From Cercis canadensis (lineage: Eukaryota; Streptophyta; Magnoliopsida; Fabales; Fabaceae): a DNA stretch of 64,000 bases. Shown in pieces: positions 60,802 to 64,000 of this stretch (positions within the stretch are counted from its first letter, which is position 1; each line of letters opens with the position of its first letter). The position numbers and the translations under genes were made by a program. The stretch is taken from contig QAOA01003166.1 in the NCBI GenBank assembly GCA_003255065.1, forward strand, positions 36,992-100,991, written 5' to 3'. Under the pieces are notes generated by a model. It was not told where the DNA came from and did not search any database. It saw nothing but the letters and a program-made list of their open reading frames with translations.

Positions 60802-60812
60802 AAGTTTGGGGG
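60802..60812 (+). promoter_or_regulatory. internal polypurine-tract-like motif
   Basis: AAGTTTGGGGG, identical to the terminal polypurine tracts at 48239 and 62271, but located just after the post-pol ORF and 1.5 kb before the LTR. It could be a second plus-strand priming site or the relic of an older element end. Confidence 0.5.
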
Positions 60813-61023
60813 TAGTGGGATTTGTATCCCTTTAGACTTTAGGGTATTTAGCATGTTTATGTATGCAGCTTATGATGTTAGTCTTCAAAAAAAAAATTTT
60901 TGAAAAACCGTGGGCCTATGATAAAACTGTTTTCCAAAGATCACATCTCAAGAAAAATGATAGATGCTTGTGTGTCTGAGAACTCCAAAGCTTACTCTTG
61001 TTTGACTGAATCTTTGTGAATCA

Positions 61024-61449
61024 TGAAGCACATAGCTTTGCTTGCTTGAAGTTGACATTGTTTAATGACGATTATGTGAACTGAACTTTTGCAAGGTCTC
61101 TTGGACACTAGAACTTGCTTGATTGTCAGTCGAGGCGAAATCCTAGGCTACACAATGTTAGGGATTTGATTTAGGCCATATTGCTCAGTTTGGACTTTTC
61201 TAGCTAACCTTGTGAATGATGATTAAATCCCTAGTATGAAGCACATAGCTTTGCTTGCTTGAAGTTGACATTGTTTAATGATGATTATGTGAACTGAACT
61301 TTTGCAAGGTCTCTTGGACACTAGAACTTGCTTGATTGTCAGTCGAGGCGAAATCATAGGCTACACAATGTTAGGGATTTGATTTAGGCCATATTGCTCA
61401 ATTTGGACTTTTCTAGCTAACCTTGTGAATGATGATTAAATCCCTAGCA
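61024..61449. repeat. 213-bp tandem duplication in the element-2 3' spacer
   Basis: 'atgaagcacatagctttgct' at 61023 and 61236 starts two nearly identical copies, each ending 'gtgaatgatgattaaatccc'. No N between them, so probably real. Confidence 0.92.
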
Positions 61450-62270
61450 CACCCCCATTGAGCTTAAAGTAGCATTTTCTTTGTCACCCTTATTTACCTT
61501 AGCCTTTGGATGAAACTCTTTCTGTACCCTTCACTTAGAGCATTTATTCAATAAAAATAGCAGCTAGAGCTAAGAATTTTGGGAAGAATAAGTGGAGAAA
61601 AGAAAAAGAAAAATAGCAATATATCACCAAAGTCAATGAGTTACAATCTTGCTGTACAAGAAATGAAATGTGCAATAAAAAAGGAAAGAAATCCCATAAA
61701 AGCACAAAGCTCAGGATGTAGCTTCCCAAAGTGAATACAAGTTCTGTTGGTGGATATCAAAACAGAGATGAAAATAAGTTTGGGGGAGTGAGAAGTGAAA
61801 GAAAGAAGAGTGTAGCTCATGAATCTTGCTCTAACTGAAAAGGTGGGATAAGTGAACTAAGTCATTCTGTTGTCTTTTATCTTACCTTTCACCCAGCCAC
61901 ATTATAAACCAAACAAAAGTCCTATTGATCCTCTATGTTGTTTAGCCTACATTAGTGGAGAGTGGCATGAAAAGCAAGCATATGGTGTCCCAAAGAAATT
62001 AAAGTAGAGACTAACATTGCTATGAATTTTCATAATCTGATTTAAGTAGAAAGAGTAAAGTAAGCAAGGCTACTTTCACACACACAAAATTCCAGTTTAA
62101 AGAGAATAGTTTTTGGTTGCAATTAAATACATGTGTATCATCTTGAAAGTTTCCAAAAGTTGTGGTAAATTAAATTCTTTGAGGCCTGTATGGTGGGTAA
62201 GAAAAGTTAGCAGTCTTGAGTGGCTCAAAAATTAGAACCTATTTTCCTTGCTCGAGGACTAGCAAGTATT

Positions 62271-62281
62271 AAGTTTGGGGG
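62271..62281 (+). promoter_or_regulatory. polypurine tract of element 2
   Basis: AAGTTTGGGGG followed after four bases by the TG start of the LTR. This is the standard plus-strand primer position. Confidence 0.8.
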
Positions 62282-62285
62282 TATT

Positions 62286-63588
62286 TGTTGAGTGAGTTTT
62301 ATACTCACTCTTTAGGTGTCCTTTGCTTAAACATTCGATTAGTTCTTATGGTTTAATGGCTACTTGATGAGCTGCCGAGGCTCCTCAAATTAATTAAGTT
62401 TAAGGTCGGTTACCTAAGCTATTTGCAGCAAAGGGCAGCCCTAAGTCGAACCTAAGGATTGTTCTATTTAGTGAATCATATTAAGAAGCATATAAACAGG
62501 GGGTTGTGTTTGTTTATGTGCTGGACAGAAATTAATTGTAAGTGGTAACCTAAAGGAAAACAACCAATCCAAGCCTTAACCGATTCTGATTTTGATTCAT
62601 CCTTGATTTCTAATGATCCATTCNCCCGTACTTGTTTCAGCAGACGTGACTTAAATTCTTCTAGTTTTAGGGCTTTGGAGGGAGGGGTATAAAGAGTAAA
62701 TCTAGGGAATTAGAAAGAGGATTCATTCTTAGACACTTTTGGAGGCACAAAGGAGGCGAAGCAAGGATTGAAGGGAGGAGATGCGAAACTGATTCAAACT
62801 TAAAACCAGAATTTTTCTTCTTTTACCTTTGAATCATGTCTAAATTTTACTCTTTTTTGTTCTCTTCTTCTAGTATGAACTGATTCTCTTATCTTGAGGT
62901 ACGATGTAGCCTAATTAGGACCAGTTGTAATTTCTTATGAAGTTAATTCCATGATTTATCTCTTCAATTTGAGCAATTATCTCTTCCCTTAATGCTTCTG
63001 ATTGTCTGGTCAATAATTAGATGAATTGTTGATCACAATGAGACCGGAAGGAGAATTGTGTGTCAAGTTCCTTGGGGTAAATGCCATGAGTTGAATGGAT
63101 GATAGGAATATACCTCCATGGCTCATGTAATCAGTTAAAAAGATCCACAGAACTGAATGAATTCGTAATTATTGTAACTCATATAGGGATATATAGGGTT
63201 AGTAATTAAGGGATATTTACACTAGACCTTGGGAGAGGCTAGTGAATAAATTAGGGAATCTTGATTAGCAAATAGGAAGATAAATTAGAGTTAATGGAAT
63301 AAGGAATGAAAGCTAGGAATAATTATGGTAAAATCGGAACCCTAGGTGTTTCTCTCTTGCTTAATCTATCATTTTTCTGGTTTAGTTTGTTGTTTTGCTG
63401 GTTTAAGTTTGTTTTCATTCTATTTTCAGTTGTTTCATTGAAATATCTCCATATCGATTGATTAGATAAAGTTAAGGTTAACCCTCTTTCGATAGTTGGT
63501 ACATTAGTCCTCGTGGGAACGATGAATTTATCTCATTTTATTACTTGCAAACGACAACGTACACTTGTGTTAGAATTTTTACACAACA
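62286..63588 (+). repeat. 3' LTR of Athila-like element 2 (~1.3 kb)
   Basis: Starts TGTTGAGTGAGTTTTATAC after the polypurine tract and ends TTTTTACACAACA. It has one N at 62624. Near its 3' end is 'tcctcgtgggaacgatgaat', corresponding to 'ctgaggacgatactctactc' of the first LTR. Otherwise the two LTRs differ, so they belong to different families. The right border abuts a PPR coding sequence. Confidence 0.82.
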
Positions 63589-64000
63589 ACGTACGTAGCT
63601 TCATTTGGCTTAACAAAACAATCCATGACATCTCTATGAGCCATCATCTTTCTGAAAAGCTGAATTGCCTTGCTAAGCATCCATTCCCTGCAAAACCATT
63701 TATAATGGTTCTCCACGAAACAACATCTCTTTGGGGCAGGCCTTCAAAAAAGAGAAACAGCAGACTCCATTTTCCTATTTGTGCAGAAAGCATGAAGCAT
63801 TGCATTACATGCAACAATACATAACAGTGAAATTTCCTCAAACATCTTACATGCATCAGCTAGATATTATTTCGTGCATAGAGGATGACAAAAGTTGTCT
63901 GTATAAATGGATTAAACAGAACACCACGTTTGATAACTTGGGTGTGAAGGGCTCTGCCCAAAGAAGAAGAGGAAGTTGCAGCTTTAATTTTGGGGGGGGG
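63589..64000 (-). pseudogene. PPR protein gene fragment (PLS type), frameshifted and cut by LTR insertion
   Basis: PPR proteins bind organellar RNA. The minus strand from the window edge reads SSLGRALHTQVIKRGVLFNP, then LADACKMFEEIS, then AMLHAFCTNRKMESAVSLF, then GLPQRDVVSWRTIINGFAGN, then KAIQLFRKMMAHRDV and FVKPNEAT. These are the P, L and S motifs in order. Three single-base shifts (near 63873, 63757 and 63675) move it between frames. The frame reaches ACGTAC at 63589 and stops at the border of the retrotransposon LTR. The upstream part lies beyond the window. Confidence 0.88.

Overview
This window is nuclear DNA of a flowering plant, most likely a eudicot. It is AT-rich, its genes carry introns, and it holds F-box, NLR, remorin, PPR and ribosomal-protein genes together with plant LTR retrotransposons, SINEs and foldback MITEs. 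I cannot name the species. It is a draft assembly: there are two N runs (675-879 and 28571-28835) and about 19 single-N joins. Many of those joins are flanked by near-identical direct copies, which points to overlaps that were not merged, so local duplications should be treated with caution.

Layout. 0-5 kb: gap-associated duplications, a broken NB-ARC fragment of an NLR resistance gene, and a three-copy tandem repeat. 6.5-11.7 kb: two paralogous F-box/FBA genes in tandem on the plus strand, each with a tiny 3' exon, separated by a SINE-like sequence and a decayed Ty1/copia fragment. 13.3-14.6 kb: a complete miniature LTR retrotransposon (TRIM) with a perfect 5-bp target duplication, next to a frameshifted coiled-coil fragment of an NLR. 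15.5-17.6 kb: a complete three-exon gene for ribosomal protein eL38 (minus). 19.8-23.4 kb: a six-exon long-N-terminus remorin gene (minus). 23.4-37.5 kb: gene-poor sequence with MITEs, SINEs and tandem repeats. 37.6-40.7 kb: the last three exons of a minus-strand gene, possibly MPS1/PRD2-like, one exon being present twice across a single-N join. 43.7-46 kb: remains of a minus-strand gene with a solo LTR inside an exon-like ORF and a LINE fragment. 47-48 kb: a long-TIR element and a MITE.

48.05-63.6 kb is occupied by Athila-like Ty3/gypsy sequence. A 1.9-kb LTR, a tRNA-Asp primer site and a gag-protease-RT-RNaseH-integrase region end at a single N (55512). A second, different pol copy starts there and continues into a post-pol ORF of the 'putative plant transposon protein' kind and a different 3' LTR. 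Both units carry stops or frameshifts and look dead. The second LTR abuts a PPR gene whose broken coding sequence runs off the right edge.

Genes that look functional are the two F-box genes, eL38 and remorin. The most interesting structures are GC-rich self-complementary arrays in both gypsy units, the foldback MITE family with a larger relative, the solo LTR whose removal leaves one clean exon, and the shared 3' micro-exon of the F-box pair.
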